In this document: positions 1 to 8,326 of the stretch, one piece after another | How positions within the stretch are numbered: the stretch's first letter is position 1 | How the letters are laid out: every line of letters starts with the position of its first letter | Source of the DNA: Oceanicola sp. 22II-s10i | GTDB taxonomy: Bacteria > Pseudomonadota > Alphaproteobacteria > Rhodobacterales > Rhodobacteraceae | DNA: 64,000 nt | Reading direction: 5' to 3' | Assembly (NCBI RefSeq): GCF_002210105.1 | Contig: NZ_AQQU01000009.1 | Coordinates: 62,001 to 126,000, forward strand | The notes under the pieces: generated by a model | Told to the model about the DNA's origin: nothing | Database searches by the model: none | The model's input: the letters and a program-made list of their open reading frames with translations, nothing else | Made by a program: the position numbers and the translations under genes

Positions 1-7
1 GAAACCC

Positions 8-850
8 GTGACCGACGCGACCGCACAGAAGGCCGACATCCCCAAGGCCCCCGCCCTGCCCGACGCCCAGACGGTGACCGAGGTGAAGCACTGGACCGAC
101 CGGCTGTTCTCCTTCCGCTGCACGCGTCCGGCCTCTCTCCGGTTCCGGTCGGGCGAGTTCGTGATGATCGGCCTGATGGGCGATCCCGATCCCAAGACCG
201 GCAAGCAGAAGCCGCTGCTGCGCGCCTATTCCATCGCCTCGCCCTCCTGGGACGAGGAGCTGGAGTTCTATTCGATCAAGGTGCAGGATGGCCCGCTGAC
301 GTCGAAGCTGCAGCACATCAAGCCCGGCGATCAGGTCATCCTGCGGCCCAAGCCCGTTGGCACGCTGGTGCATGACGCGCTGCTGCCCGGCAAGCGCTGC
401 TGGTTCTTCGCCACCGGAACCGGCATCGCGCCCTTCGCCTCGCTGATCCGCGATCCGCAGACCTACGAGGATTACGACAAGGTCATCCTGACCCACACCT
501 GCCGCGAGGTGAAAGACCTCGAATACGGGCGGCAACTGGTCGAGACGGTGCGCAACGACGAGATGCTGCGCGAGCTGATCGGCGACGGGCTGGACAAGCT
601 GGTCTACTACCCGACCACCACGCGGGACGAGAGCCCGAAGATGGGGCGCATCACCGACCTGCTGCGCTCGGGCGAGGTGTTCCGCGACCTCGGGATCGAC
701 GATTTCGGGCCGGAGCACGACCGCGCGATGGTCTGCGGCTCGATGGGGCTGAACCTCGACATCAAGGAAATCCTCGAAAGCCACGGGCTGCGCGAGGGCG
801 CGAATTCCGAGCCGAAGGAATATGTGGTCGAGAAGGCGTTTGTCGGCTGA
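8..850 (+). CDS. fpr: Ferredoxin/flavodoxin-NADP+ reductase
   Basis: Cytosolic FAD enzyme that exchanges electrons between NADPH and ferredoxin or flavodoxin. The 280-residue product has the FAD-binding motif RAYSIAS at residues 72-78, the NADP-site motif GTGIAP at 137-142, and a C-terminal YVVEKAFVG tail typical of the compact bacterial FNR class. A GTG start seven bases into the window gives a full-length family member, but the upstream sequence is cut off, so an earlier start cannot be excluded. A hairpin at 911-931 (CGTTCG/CGAACG) about 60 bases after the stop may act as a weak terminator. Identification is secure; the physiological partner is not visible. Confidence 0.95.
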   Translation: MTDATAQKADIPKAPALPDAQTVTEVKHWTDRLFSFRCTRPASLRFRSGEFVMIGLMGDPDPKTGKQKPLLRAYSIASPSWDEELEFYSIKVQDGPLTSKLQHIKPGDQVILRPKPVGTLVHDALLPGKRCWFFATGTGIAPFASLIRDPQTYEDYDKVILTHTCREVKDLEYGRQLVETVRNDEMLRELIGDGLDKLVYYPTTTRDESPKMGRITDLLRSGEVFRDLGIDDFGPEHDRAMVCGSMGLNLDIKEILESHGLREGANSEPKEYVVEKAFVG

Positions 851-970
851 TCGGGTGAGGCGGGACGGGCTGAACCGTGCCGCCTGCGCAATGTCGGCGG
901 AAGCCTGCCTGCGTTCGCAAGGCCGAACGTTTGCTGGACCTTTGGTTCATCTGGCTCACCGGACAGGTGC

Positions 971-1021
971 CAGGCGCGGGGGTTTCGCCTTGGTTCCGCG
1001 CCGGGCGGAAAAGTCACCCGG
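971..1021 (+). repeat. Imperfect direct repeat, copy 1
   Basis: This block resembles 1177-1237 on the same strand. Shared words, in order, are CAGGCGC, TTCGCC, TTCCGCGCC and CACCCGG, with small insertions between them. In this copy the CGCCTGCCC/GGGTAGGCG hairpin follows 40 bases later. Confidence 0.45.
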
Positions 1022-1176
1022 TCTGGCAACAATCACCTCAACGCATGCAATCGGCCGGGACGCCTGCCCGTGGGTAGGCGCCCGCAGCGACTGATCGGTG
1101 CGCTTTATCCGGGCCACGAACCTCTTCTGCCCAAGGTCATCGCACGGGTGACAAAGCGCCTACCCGCCGGGACGGG

Positions 1177-1237
1177 CAGGCGCTCGGCGCGGCGGGCTTC
1201 GCCCTTGATTCCGCGCCCGGTTGGGTAAGGCACCCGG
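1177..1237 (+). repeat. Imperfect direct repeat, copy 2
   Basis: Second copy of the block at 971-1021. Here it overlaps the right arm of the GCGCCTACCC/GGGCAGGCGC hairpin at 1156-1183. The arrangement suggests a duplicated and drifting intergenic element rather than coding sequence. Confidence 0.45.
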
Positions 1238-1346
1238 CCATGCGCCTGCCGCGTCTTTGCCACCGTCATCCTCGGGGCAAGTCCGAGGATGACAGCTCCG
1301 GCACTGGCCCCTTCCCGTCGCCCCGCCTGTGCGGTATCTCACCGCA

Positions 1347-2414
1347 ATGCCCGTTACCCTGACCTCTATCTCGGACCTCGCCACCCTCGGCTTCGATGAC
1401 ATCATCGACGTCCGCGCCCCTGCCGAATACGCCGAGGACCACATCCCCGGCGCGATCTCGCTGCCGGTTCTGGACGACGAGGAACGTGCGCGGGTCGGGA
1501 CGATCTACAAGCAGGTCTCGCCCTTCGACGCCCGCAAGATCGGCGCCGCACTGGTGTCGCGCAACGCGGCCCGGCATATCGAGGGCCCGCTCTCGGACCG
1601 CGACGGCGCCTGGCGTCCGCTGGTCTATTGCTGGCGCGGCGGCCAGAGGTCGGGATCCTTCGCGACCATCCTCGGCCAGATCGGCTGGCGGGTGGAGACC
1701 ATCAAGGGCGGTTACAAGGCGTGGCGCGCACTGGTGGTCAAGGCGCTCTACGACGACCCTTTCCCGGCACCGGTGATCGTGCTGGACGGCAACACCGGGT
1801 CGGCCAAGACCGAACTTCTGAACCTGCTGCCCGAACGCGGCGTGCAGGTGATCGACCTCGAAGGGCTCGCCAATCATCGCGGCTCGCTCTTCGGCAACAT
1901 GGGGCCGCAACCCTCGCAGAAGGCGTTCGAATGCGCGCTGGCGATGGAGATCAGCCGCCTCGACCCGGCCCGGCCCGTGGTGGTGGAGGCCGAAAGCGCC
2001 AAGGTCGGGGAATGCCGAGTGCCACCGTCGCTCTGGCTCGCCATGCGGGAAGCACCCCGGATCGAGATCGCGGCCACCCCCGACGATCGCGCGGCCTACC
2101 TGACCCGCGCCTATGCCGACATGACCGCCGACCCCGCCCGCCTGTCGGAGACCATCGACGCCCTGCGCCCCTACCAGCCCGCCGAGCGGATCGAGGCCTG
2201 GCACCAGATGGCCGCCACCGGCGACTTTACCCCCCTCGCGGCGGGGCTGATGGCACACCACTACGACCCGCGCTACACTCGGCACCGCGACCGGATGGCG
2301 GCCGAGACAACGACGCCCCTGCCGGTCGACAGCCTGTCGCCCGAGGCGCTGCCGGGCATCGCCGACCGCATCGCCGCGCAAATATCGACTCTGTCCAAGG
2401 GAATTTCCGCATGA
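1347..2414 (+). CDS. selU: tRNA 2-selenouridine synthase
   Basis: Converts 2-thiouridine at the tRNA wobble position to 2-selenouridine with selenophosphate, through a geranylated intermediate (family knowledge; also called MnmH/YbbB). The N-terminal rhodanese domain ends in YCWRGGQRSG with the catalytic Cys at residue 95, close to Cys97 of E. coli. A P-loop GNTGSAKT follows at 148-155. I chose ATG 1347, giving 355 residues; an in-frame GTG at 1329 would add six residues. The stop overlaps the selD start as ATGA, so the two are co-translated, which fits SelD supplying the selenium donor. Confidence 0.95.
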   Translation: MPVTLTSISDLATLGFDDIIDVRAPAEYAEDHIPGAISLPVLDDEERARVGTIYKQVSPFDARKIGAALVSRNAARHIEGPLSDRDGAWRPLVYCWRGGQRSGSFATILGQIGWRVETIKGGYKAWRALVVKALYDDPFPAPVIVLDGNTGSAKTELLNLLPERGVQVIDLEGLANHRGSLFGNMGPQPSQKAFECALAMEISRLDPARPVVVEAESAKVGECRVPPSLWLAMREAPRIEIAATPDDRAAYLTRAYADMTADPARLSETIDALRPYQPAERIEAWHQMAATGDFTPLAAGLMAHHYDPRYTRHRDRMAAETTTPLPVDSLSPEALPGIADRIAAQISTLSKGISA

Positions 2415-3481
2415 CCGCCCCCCTGCCCCTGCAATCCGAAGAACCCCGCCTGACCTCGCTCAGCCACGGCGGCGGCTGCGGCTGCAAGATCGCGCCCGGC
2501 GTGCTGTCCGGCCTGTTGCGCGGCACCCGCGAACTGCCGGTGCCCGAGGCGCTGCTCGTGGGGATCGAGACCTCGGACGACGCGGCGGTCTACAAGCTGA
2601 ACGACCGGCAGGCGCTGGTGGCCACGACCGACTTCTTCATGCCCATCGTCGACGATCCGATGGACTTCGGCCGGATCGCCGCGACCAACGCGATCTCGGA
2701 CGTCTATGCCATGGGCGCCACGCCGATCCTGTCGCTGGCGGTCGTCGGCATGCCGATCAACGTGCTGTCGCCGGACACCATCGGCAAGATCCTCGAAGGC
2801 GGGGCGGCGGCCTGCCGTGACGCGGGGATCCCGATCGCGGGCGGCCACACGATCGACTCGGTCGAGCCGATCTACGGCCTCGTCGCCATCGGCATCGTCG
2901 ACCCGGCGCTGATCAAGAAGAACAGTGGCGCGCGGCCCGGCGACCGGCTGATCCTCGGCAAGCCGCTCGGCGTCGGGATCATGTCGGCGGCGCTCAAGAA
3001 GGGAAAGCTGGACGCGGCGGGCTACGCGGCGATGATCGGCTCGATGACCCGGCTGAACACCGCCGGGCCGGACCTTGCCGCCATCGCGGGCGTGCATGCG
3101 ATCACGGATGTCACCGGCTTCGGGCTGGCTGGCCACGGGCTGGAAATGGCGCGCGGCTCAGGCTGCGATCTGACGATCGACTGGACCGCCGTGCCGCTGC
3201 TGCCTGGCGTGCGCGAGATGGCGGGCGCGGGCCACATCACCGGCGCTTCGGGGCGGAACTGGGCCAGCTACGGCGACGGCGTCAGCTTGCCCACCGGGTT
3301 CGATCCGGTGGACCAGGCGATCCTGTCCGACCCGCAGACCTCCGGCGGGCTGCTGGTGGCCTGTGCGCCGGAGGCGGAGGCCGCGGTCCTTGCCAGCTTC
3401 GCGAAGCACGGGTTCGAGGCAGCGGTCGTGGGCGAAGCGCTGGACGCCTCGGACGCGCCGCGCCTGCACATCACCGCTTAA
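2411..3481 (+). CDS. selD: Selenide, water dikinase (selenophosphate synthetase)
   Basis: Makes selenophosphate from selenide and ATP. The N-terminal glycine-rich active-site loop HGGGCGCK places Cys23 and Lys26 where E. coli SelD has Cys17 and Lys20, so this is a cysteine form rather than a selenocysteine form. PurM-like ATP-binding segments follow (TSDDAAVY, TTDFFMP, ATNAISDVYAMG). The ATG overlaps the selU stop by four bases. No selA, selB or selC lies in the window, so the visible role is donor supply for SelU; selenoprotein synthesis elsewhere in the genome cannot be judged. Length is 356 residues, normal for the family. Confidence 0.96.
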   Translation: MTAPLPLQSEEPRLTSLSHGGGCGCKIAPGVLSGLLRGTRELPVPEALLVGIETSDDAAVYKLNDRQALVATTDFFMPIVDDPMDFGRIAATNAISDVYAMGATPILSLAVVGMPINVLSPDTIGKILEGGAAACRDAGIPIAGGHTIDSVEPIYGLVAIGIVDPALIKKNSGARPGDRLILGKPLGVGIMSAALKKGKLDAAGYAAMIGSMTRLNTAGPDLAAIAGVHAITDVTGFGLAGHGLEMARGSGCDLTIDWTAVPLLPGVREMAGAGHITGASGRNWASYGDGVSLPTGFDPVDQAILSDPQTSGGLLVACAPEAEAAVLASFAKHGFEAAVVGEALDASDAPRLHITA

Positions 3482-3530
3482 CACTTTATCAACCACGATG
3501 CGCCTAGCCTCCCCCGTCAGGGGGAAGGCC

Positions 3531-5054
3531 ATGATCTCACGCGCCTACACGGTCGCCTTCGAGGGGGTGGAGCCGCGCATCGTCGAGGTGCAATGCGCGG
3601 TCACGCCCGGCATGCCGGGATTTTCACTCGTCGGCCTACCCGACAAGGCGGTGTCCGAGGCGCGCGACCGCGTCCGCACCGCGCTGACGGCGCTGCGGAT
3701 CGCCCTGCCCTCGCGCAAGATCACGGTGAACCTGTCGCCCGCCGACCTGCCCAAGGAGGGCAGCCATTTCGACCTGCCGATCGCCTTTGCCCTGCTGGCG
3801 GCGCTGGAGATCATCCCGCCCGATGCCGCCGAACGCTACCTCGCCTTCGGGGAACTGTCGCTCGACGGCACGCTCGTTCCCGTTGTCGGCGCCCTGCCAG
3901 CCGCGATGGCCGCGGCGGAGGAGGATCGGGGCCTGATCTGCCCGGCCGGCTCCGGCGCCGAGGCCGCATGGATCGGCGCGACCGAGGTGCTGGGGGCGGA
4001 AAGCCTCGGCGCCATCGTGCGCCATTTTACGGGACAAGCCCCCATAACACCTGCCGAACCCGGCGAGGTCACCGGCGACCCGCATCACCGCGACCTGTCC
4101 GACGTGCGGGGCCAGGAACGCGCCAAGCGTGCGCTGGAAATCGCGGCAGCGGGGCGGCATCACCTGTTCCTCGTCGGCACGCCGGGCAGCGGCAAGTCGA
4201 TGCTGGCCGCCCGCCTGCCGTCGATCCTGCCGCCCCTTACGGCCCCCGAAGCGCTGGAAACCTCGATGATCCACTCGCTGTCGGGCCTGCTGTCCGAGGG
4301 CGGCATCTCGCGCGTGCGGCCCTTTCGCGAACCGCATCACACCGCCTCCATGGCCGCCATCGTCGGTGGCGGCCGGGGCTCGAAACCGGGAGAGATCTCG
4401 CTGGCGCACAACGGCGTGCTGTTCCTCGACGAACTGCCGGAGTTTCCCCGCACCGTGCTGGAGACCCTGCGCCAGCCCATCGAGACCGGTGAAGTCGTCG
4501 TCTCCCGCGCCAATGCCCATGTCCGCTATCCGGCGCGGTTCCTGCTGATCGCCGCAGCGAACCCCTGCCGCTGCGGCTACATGCCGGAACCCGCCCGCGC
4601 CTGCGCCCGCGCGCCCGCCTGCGGGGCGGAATACCTGTCGCGCATCTCGGGCCCGCTGATGGACCGTTTCGACCTGCGGGTCGAAGTGCCGCCGGTGGCC
4701 TTCTCGGACCTGGGCGCGGCACCTACGGGGGAGCGCTCCCCGGTCGTGGCCGACCGTGTCGCCATGGCGCGCGAGGTGCAGGCCGAGAGGTTCGCGGGCG
4801 ATGGCGTGGCGCGGCTGAACGCCGATCTGCAGGGCGAGATGCTGGAACGGGTCGCGACACCCGACACCGCCGGACGCGAGCTGCTGACACAGGCCGCGGA
4901 GCGGGTCGGGCTGTCGGCGCGGGGCTATCACCGCATCCTGCGCGTGGCGCGGACCATTGCCGATCTCGACGGCGCTGAGGCCGTCGGGCGCGATCACGTG
5001 GCCGAGGCGATCGGGTTCCGCCTGTCGGCGCTCAGGGACAGCGTGCCCGGATGA
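3531..5054 (+). CDS. comM: YifB/ComM family Mg-chelatase-like ATPase
   Basis: AAA+ ATPase of the ComM/YifB family; ComM in naturally competent bacteria is a helicase that promotes branch migration during transformation (family knowledge). The protein has the N-terminal ChlI-like domain (GFSLVGLPDKAV), Walker A GTPGSGKS at residues 216-223, Walker B FLDELPEF and a C-terminal domain with the zinc-like cysteine pattern NPCRCGY. ATG 3531 follows a GGGGAAGG ribosome site; the frame is open far upstream inside selD but without need. Length 507 residues is normal. The last 23 bases overlap the convergent esterase gene. Confidence 0.93.
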   Translation: MISRAYTVAFEGVEPRIVEVQCAVTPGMPGFSLVGLPDKAVSEARDRVRTALTALRIALPSRKITVNLSPADLPKEGSHFDLPIAFALLAALEIIPPDAAERYLAFGELSLDGTLVPVVGALPAAMAAAEEDRGLICPAGSGAEAAWIGATEVLGAESLGAIVRHFTGQAPITPAEPGEVTGDPHHRDLSDVRGQERAKRALEIAAAGRHHLFLVGTPGSGKSMLAARLPSILPPLTAPEALETSMIHSLSGLLSEGGISRVRPFREPHHTASMAAIVGGGRGSKPGEISLAHNGVLFLDELPEFPRTVLETLRQPIETGEVVVSRANAHVRYPARFLLIAAANPCRCGYMPEPARACARAPACGAEYLSRISGPLMDRFDLRVEVPPVAFSDLGAAPTGERSPVVADRVAMAREVQAERFAGDGVARLNADLQGEMLERVATPDTAGRELLTQAAERVGLSARGYHRILRVARTIADLDGAEAVGRDHVAEAIGFRLSALRDSVPG

Positions 5055-5919
5055 ACCCGGCGGCCTGCCGGAGGACGGTGTCGGCCTCGGGCAGCCAGCC
5101 CTGGAACAGGGCGGCGACGTGGGGCAGGTCCTCCCACAGCTCGAGCGTCACCTCGGTGCCGCCGGTCTCCAGATGCCGCGCCATCGCCAGCGTGTCGTCA
5201 CAGAGGATTTCAGTCCGGGAAACGTGGAGCCAGACCGGCGGGCACTGAGGGAAAGCGGCGTAGAGCGGCGAGGCGCCGGGGTCCCTTGGGTCCGTGTCGC
5301 CGAGGTAGAGCCTTCGGGCCTCCTCGAACCGGTCTGCGGGCAGCAGCGGATCAAGCGCGGCGTTCGCGGCCAGCGTCGCACTGGTTCCCGTCAGGTCGGT
5401 CCAGGGCGACATCGCAAGGGCACCCGCCGGCCGCTCGCCCCGCGCCAAAAGCCGCGCGAGCAGGGCCAGCATCAGGCCTCCGCCCGAGGAATCGCCTCCA
5501 AGAACGATATCCTGCGGTCGGTAGCCGCGGTCGAGCAGTCCGCCCCAGACCGCCAGCGCATCGTCCAGCGCGGCGGGATAGGGATGTTCGGGCGCAAGTC
5601 GGAATTCCGGCAGAACCGCCCGCGCCCCGGACAGGGCCGCCAACCGCGCCAGCATGGCGCGATGCGTGCGGCAGGATCCCATCAGGTGCGCGCCTCCGTG
5701 CAGCCAGAGGATCACCGGCGGACCGAATGGCCCGGCCTCGGCCCATGTCACCGGCACGCCGCCAAGCTCAGCCTCGCGATAGCGGACGAAGGGCGGATCG
5801 CGGAACAGCGGCGCCTCGCGCTCGAAACGGCGGCGCGCGTCGAGCGGGGCGAGCCGCGCCAGCGCCGGTTTCTCGACCCGGCGGAGCCAGACCGAGAGGA
5901 GGCGCAGGCGCAGGCTCAT
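5032..5919 (-). CDS. Alpha/beta hydrolase, hormone-sensitive-lipase (HSL) type esterase
   Basis: Cytosolic carboxylesterase of the HSL family. The oxyanion motif HGGAH begins at His74, the nucleophile elbow is GGDSSGGG with Ser144, and the probable acid and base are Asp241/242 and His267 (in LPHVAALF). The 295-residue product starts at ATG 5919, one base after the gshB stop (TGACATG), so it is probably translated from the gshB transcript. Its 3' end overlaps that of comM on the other strand. The substrate is not predictable; a role connected with glutathione metabolism is suggested only by position. Confidence 0.88.
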   Translation of the reverse strand: MSLRLRLLSVWLRRVEKPALARLAPLDARRRFEREAPLFRDPPFVRYREAELGGVPVTWAEAGPFGPPVILWLHGGAHLMGSCRTHRAMLARLAALSGARAVLPEFRLAPEHPYPAALDDALAVWGGLLDRGYRPQDIVLGGDSSGGGLMLALLARLLARGERPAGALAMSPWTDLTGTSATLAANAALDPLLPADRFEEARRLYLGDTDPRDPGASPLYAAFPQCPPVWLHVSRTEILCDDTLAMARHLETGGTEVTLELWEDLPHVAALFQGWLPEADTVLRQAAGFIRARCP

Positions 5920-5920
5920 G

Positions 5921-6856
5921 TCAGAGCTTCCTGCGCTCCACCGCTTCCCAGATGGCGGCGGCGGCGTTGATGCCGTCGAACCGCTCAAGCTCCTGGATAC
6001 CGGTGGGCGAGGTCACGTTGATCTCGGTCAGGTTGTCGCCGATCACATCGATGCCGACAAACACCTGGCCCTTTTCTTTGAGCACCGGCCCGATGGTGGC
6101 GCAGATTTCCCGGTCGCGTTCGGTCAGGCCGACCTTTTCCGGGCGGCCGCCGACATGCATGTTCGACCGCGTCTCGCCCGCGGCGGGGACCCGGTTGATC
6201 GCGCCGATCGGTTCGCCATCCACGAGGATCACGCGCTTGTCGCCCTTGGTCACGGCGGGCAGGTATTGCTGGACGATCAGCGGCTCGCGCGAGAAACCGG
6301 TGAAGAGTTCGTAGAGCGAGGACAGGTTGCGGTCGTTCTGATCCAGCCGGAACACCCCCGCGCCGCCATTGCCGTAGAGCGGTTTCAGGATGACGTCGCC
6401 GTGCTTTTCCTTGAACGCGCGGATCGTGGCTATGTCGCGCGCCACGGTGGTGGCCGGCATCAGCTGCGGGAAATCGAGGACCAGCAGCTTTTCCGGACAG
6501 TTGCGCACCCAGAACGGATCGTTGACGACCAGCGTGTCGGGATGCACCCGCTCCAGCAGATGGGTGGTCGTGATGTAGTGCATGTCGAAGGGCGGGTCCT
6601 GCCGCAGCCAGACGACGTCCAGATCGGCCAGATCGACGTCCGCCCAGTCACCCAGCGTGAAGTGATCGCCCTGCTTGCGCCGCACCTCGAGCCGGGCGGC
6701 GCGCGCCATGACGCGGCCTTCGCGGTAGGACAGGTTGTCGGGCGTGTAGTAATACAGTTCGTGCCCGCGCGCCTGCGCTTCTTCCGCCAGCCGGAAGGTG
6801 CTGTCGGCCCGGATGTCTATCCGGTCGATCGGGTCCATCTGGAACGCTACTTTCAT
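5921..6856 (-). CDS. gshB: Glutathione synthetase
   Basis: ATP-grasp ligase that joins gamma-glutamylcysteine and glycine, the last step of glutathione synthesis, in the cytosol. The 311-residue protein begins [11 protein letters not shown], matching the family N-terminus, and contains the ATP-grasp segments [13 protein letters not shown] and EINVTSPTG. The start is set by GGAGGG a few bases upstream of ATG 6856; an in-frame upstream ATG lacks such a site. It leads the pair gshB-esterase. A glutathione S-transferase of the YghU class lies at 45 kb. Confidence 0.97.
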   Translation of the reverse strand: MKVAFQMDPIDRIDIRADSTFRLAEEAQARGHELYYYTPDNLSYREGRVMARAARLEVRRKQGDHFTLGDWADVDLADLDVVWLRQDPPFDMHYITTTHLLERVHPDTLVVNDPFWVRNCPEKLLVLDFPQLMPATTVARDIATIRAFKEKHGDVILKPLYGNGGAGVFRLDQNDRNLSSLYELFTGFSREPLIVQQYLPAVTKGDKRVILVDGEPIGAINRVPAAGETRSNMHVGGRPEKVGLTERDREICATIGPVLKEKGQVFVGIDVIGDNLTEINVTSPTGIQELERFDGINAAAAIWEAVERRKL

Positions 6857-6929
6857 TGCACCCTCCGTCACATGGCCCGTCCGCGGGCGGGTCATAGATG
6901 ACGCAGTTGCCGGGCGGGCGCAATGCCGG

Positions 6930-7352
6930 TCAGGCCGCCAGCGCGTTCTCGATGATACGGACGGCGCCGCGCCGGTCGACGAGGCCGACGTCGAAGCGCA
7001 CCTCGGTCAGAGAACCCTGTGCGTGCCTGTCGGTGTATTCACATGAGGCGCGCCCGATCCGCGCGATCTGGCCCGGACCGAGCTGTGCGAGCGCGCGGTC
7101 GAAATCCGGCCCGCATTTCACCTCGACAAAGATCACCTGAGCGCCGCGGCGGAATATCAGGTCGATTTCGCCGGAGCGGCCACGCCACCGCCGTTCGGCA
7201 AGACGATACCCGCGGTCGCAATAGGTCCGTTCGACGGTCAATTCGGCCGCGGCACCGGCCTGATGGGCGCGGCGGCCGCGCCGCCGGCGCTGGTCCGACG
7301 ACCTGTCACCGGCGGGCGCGGAGGGTCCTGACGGTGGTGTCCAATGTTTCAT
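6930..7352 (-). CDS. yraN: YraN (UPF0102) family nuclease-fold protein
   Basis: Small protein of the YraN family with a Holliday-junction-resolvase-like restriction-endonuclease fold; its exact role is unknown. The PD-(D/E)XK core is visible as GEIDLI at residues 61-66 and FVEVK at 75-79. The first 35 residues are rich in Arg and look disordered. The ATG overlaps the rsmI stop by four bases. The gene pair sits divergent from an LpoA-like gene, the same neighbourhood as yraL-yraM-yraN in enterobacteria. Confidence 0.9.
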   Translation of the reverse strand: MKHWTPPSGPSAPAGDRSSDQRRRRGRRAHQAGAAAELTVERTYCDRGYRLAERRWRGRSGEIDLIFRRGAQVIFVEVKCGPDFDRALAQLGPGQIARIGRASCEYTDRHAQGSLTEVRFDVGLVDRRGAVRIIENALAA

Positions 7353-8212
7353 CCATCCGCATCCCTGCGTCCGAGGGCAAGTGCCCGTTGATACACCTCG
7401 CGGCGGGGCAGACCGGTCGCGCCCGCCACCTTGTCGGCGGCATCCCGGACCGTTCCATCCGAAAGCGCCGCCATCAGCAGGGTGTCTAAATCAGATTCGC
7501 TAATTTTCTCCGAAGCCCCCTGCCCGATCAGCACGACGACCTCGCCCTTGGGCGGCGCATCTTCGCAACCGGCGGCCAGGTCGGCCAGGCCGCCGCGCCG
7601 GACCTCCTCGAACCGCTTGGTCAGCTCGCGGCAGAGCGCGGCGGGCCGGTCGGGCCCAAGCACCGCCGCCGCATCGGCCAGAAGTGCCGCGGTGCGCTTC
7701 GGCGATTCGTAGAGGATCAGCGTCGCCGGCAAACCGGCCAGTTCCTCCAACGCGGAGCGGCGCTTGGCCGAGCTGTTGGGCAGGAATCCCGCGAACAGGA
7801 ACCGGTCCGACGGCAGGCCCGACAGCGTCAGCGCCGTGATCGCGGCCGTCACGCCGGGCGCGGCGGTCACCACGTGCCCGGCCTCGCGCGCCGCCCGGGC
7901 CAGGTCGAAACCGGGATCGGCGACCAGCGGCGTGCCCGCTTCGGAGGCGTAGGCGACCGAGCGGCCGGCGGCCAGGTCGGCCAGCAGCCGCGGGCGCATC
8001 TTGGCCCCGTTGTGGTCGTGATAGGCCACCAGAGGCCGACCGTTCAGCGCGATCCCGTGGATGTCCATCAGCCGCCGCAACGAGCGCGTGTCCTCGGCCG
8101 CCAGCACCTCGGCGCTGGCCAGCGTATCCAGCGCGCGCAGGGTGATGTCGCGGGCCGTGCCGATCGGCACCGAGACAAGGTAAAGCCCCGGCGCAAGTTC
8201 GCCTTTTGACAT
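7349..8212 (-). CDS. rsmI: 16S rRNA (cytidine-1402-2'-O)-methyltransferase
   Basis: SAM-dependent methyltransferase that modifies the 2'-OH of C1402 in the ribosomal P site. The 287-residue protein shows the family signatures LVSVPIGTARDITLRAL at the N-terminus, AAEDTRSLRRLM, SEAGTPLVADPG and the C-terminal GEVVVLIG. ATG 8212 gives the expected beginning; the frame runs open further upstream opposite lpoA, which I discount. It is translated ahead of yraN with an ATGA overlap and diverges from the lipoprotein gene across a 114-base gap. Confidence 0.96.
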   Translation of the reverse strand: MSKGELAPGLYLVSVPIGTARDITLRALDTLASAEVLAAEDTRSLRRLMDIHGIALNGRPLVAYHDHNGAKMRPRLLADLAAGRSVAYASEAGTPLVADPGFDLARAAREAGHVVTAAPGVTAAITALTLSGLPSDRFLFAGFLPNSSAKRRSALEELAGLPATLILYESPKRTAALLADAAAVLGPDRPAALCRELTKRFEEVRRGGLADLAAGCEDAPPKGEVVVLIGQGASEKISESDLDTLLMAALSDGTVRDAADKVAGATGLPRREVYQRALALGRRDADG

Positions 8213-8326
8213 ATTCACCGCTGGATTCCCTTCACGAAAGCCTGATAGTCTCGGCCCGAGACCCACCCCGGCCAAGCCTCCTCTCCGGCGGTCCGGCCAG
8301 GATTTTCCCGTTAGGAGGCTCCCCTC

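Larger units (their letters stand above)
851..1346. other. Non-coding gap rich in hairpins
   Basis: Nearly 500 bases between fpr and selU carry no credible gene. They are full of GC stems: CGTTCG/CGAACG at 912-929, CTGG...CACC/GGTG...CCAG at 951-973, CGCCTGCCC/GGGTAGGCG at 1061-1080 and GCGCCTACCC/GGGCAGGCGC at 1156-1183. The last two contain each other's arms in reverse order. I see no tRNA or known riboswitch. The gap may hold degenerate intergenic repeats or an unrecognised small RNA. Confidence 0.5.

Noticed and set aside
822-1094. 90-codon frame in the fpr-selU gap
   Set aside because: Arg/Ala-rich with no recognisable fold, overlapping the end of fpr and several hairpins; more likely non-coding.
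1628-2410. Upstream extension of selD through the selU gene
   Set aside because: The extension is an Arg/Gly-rich shadow of selU; ATG 2411 gives the family N-terminus and a standard overlap.
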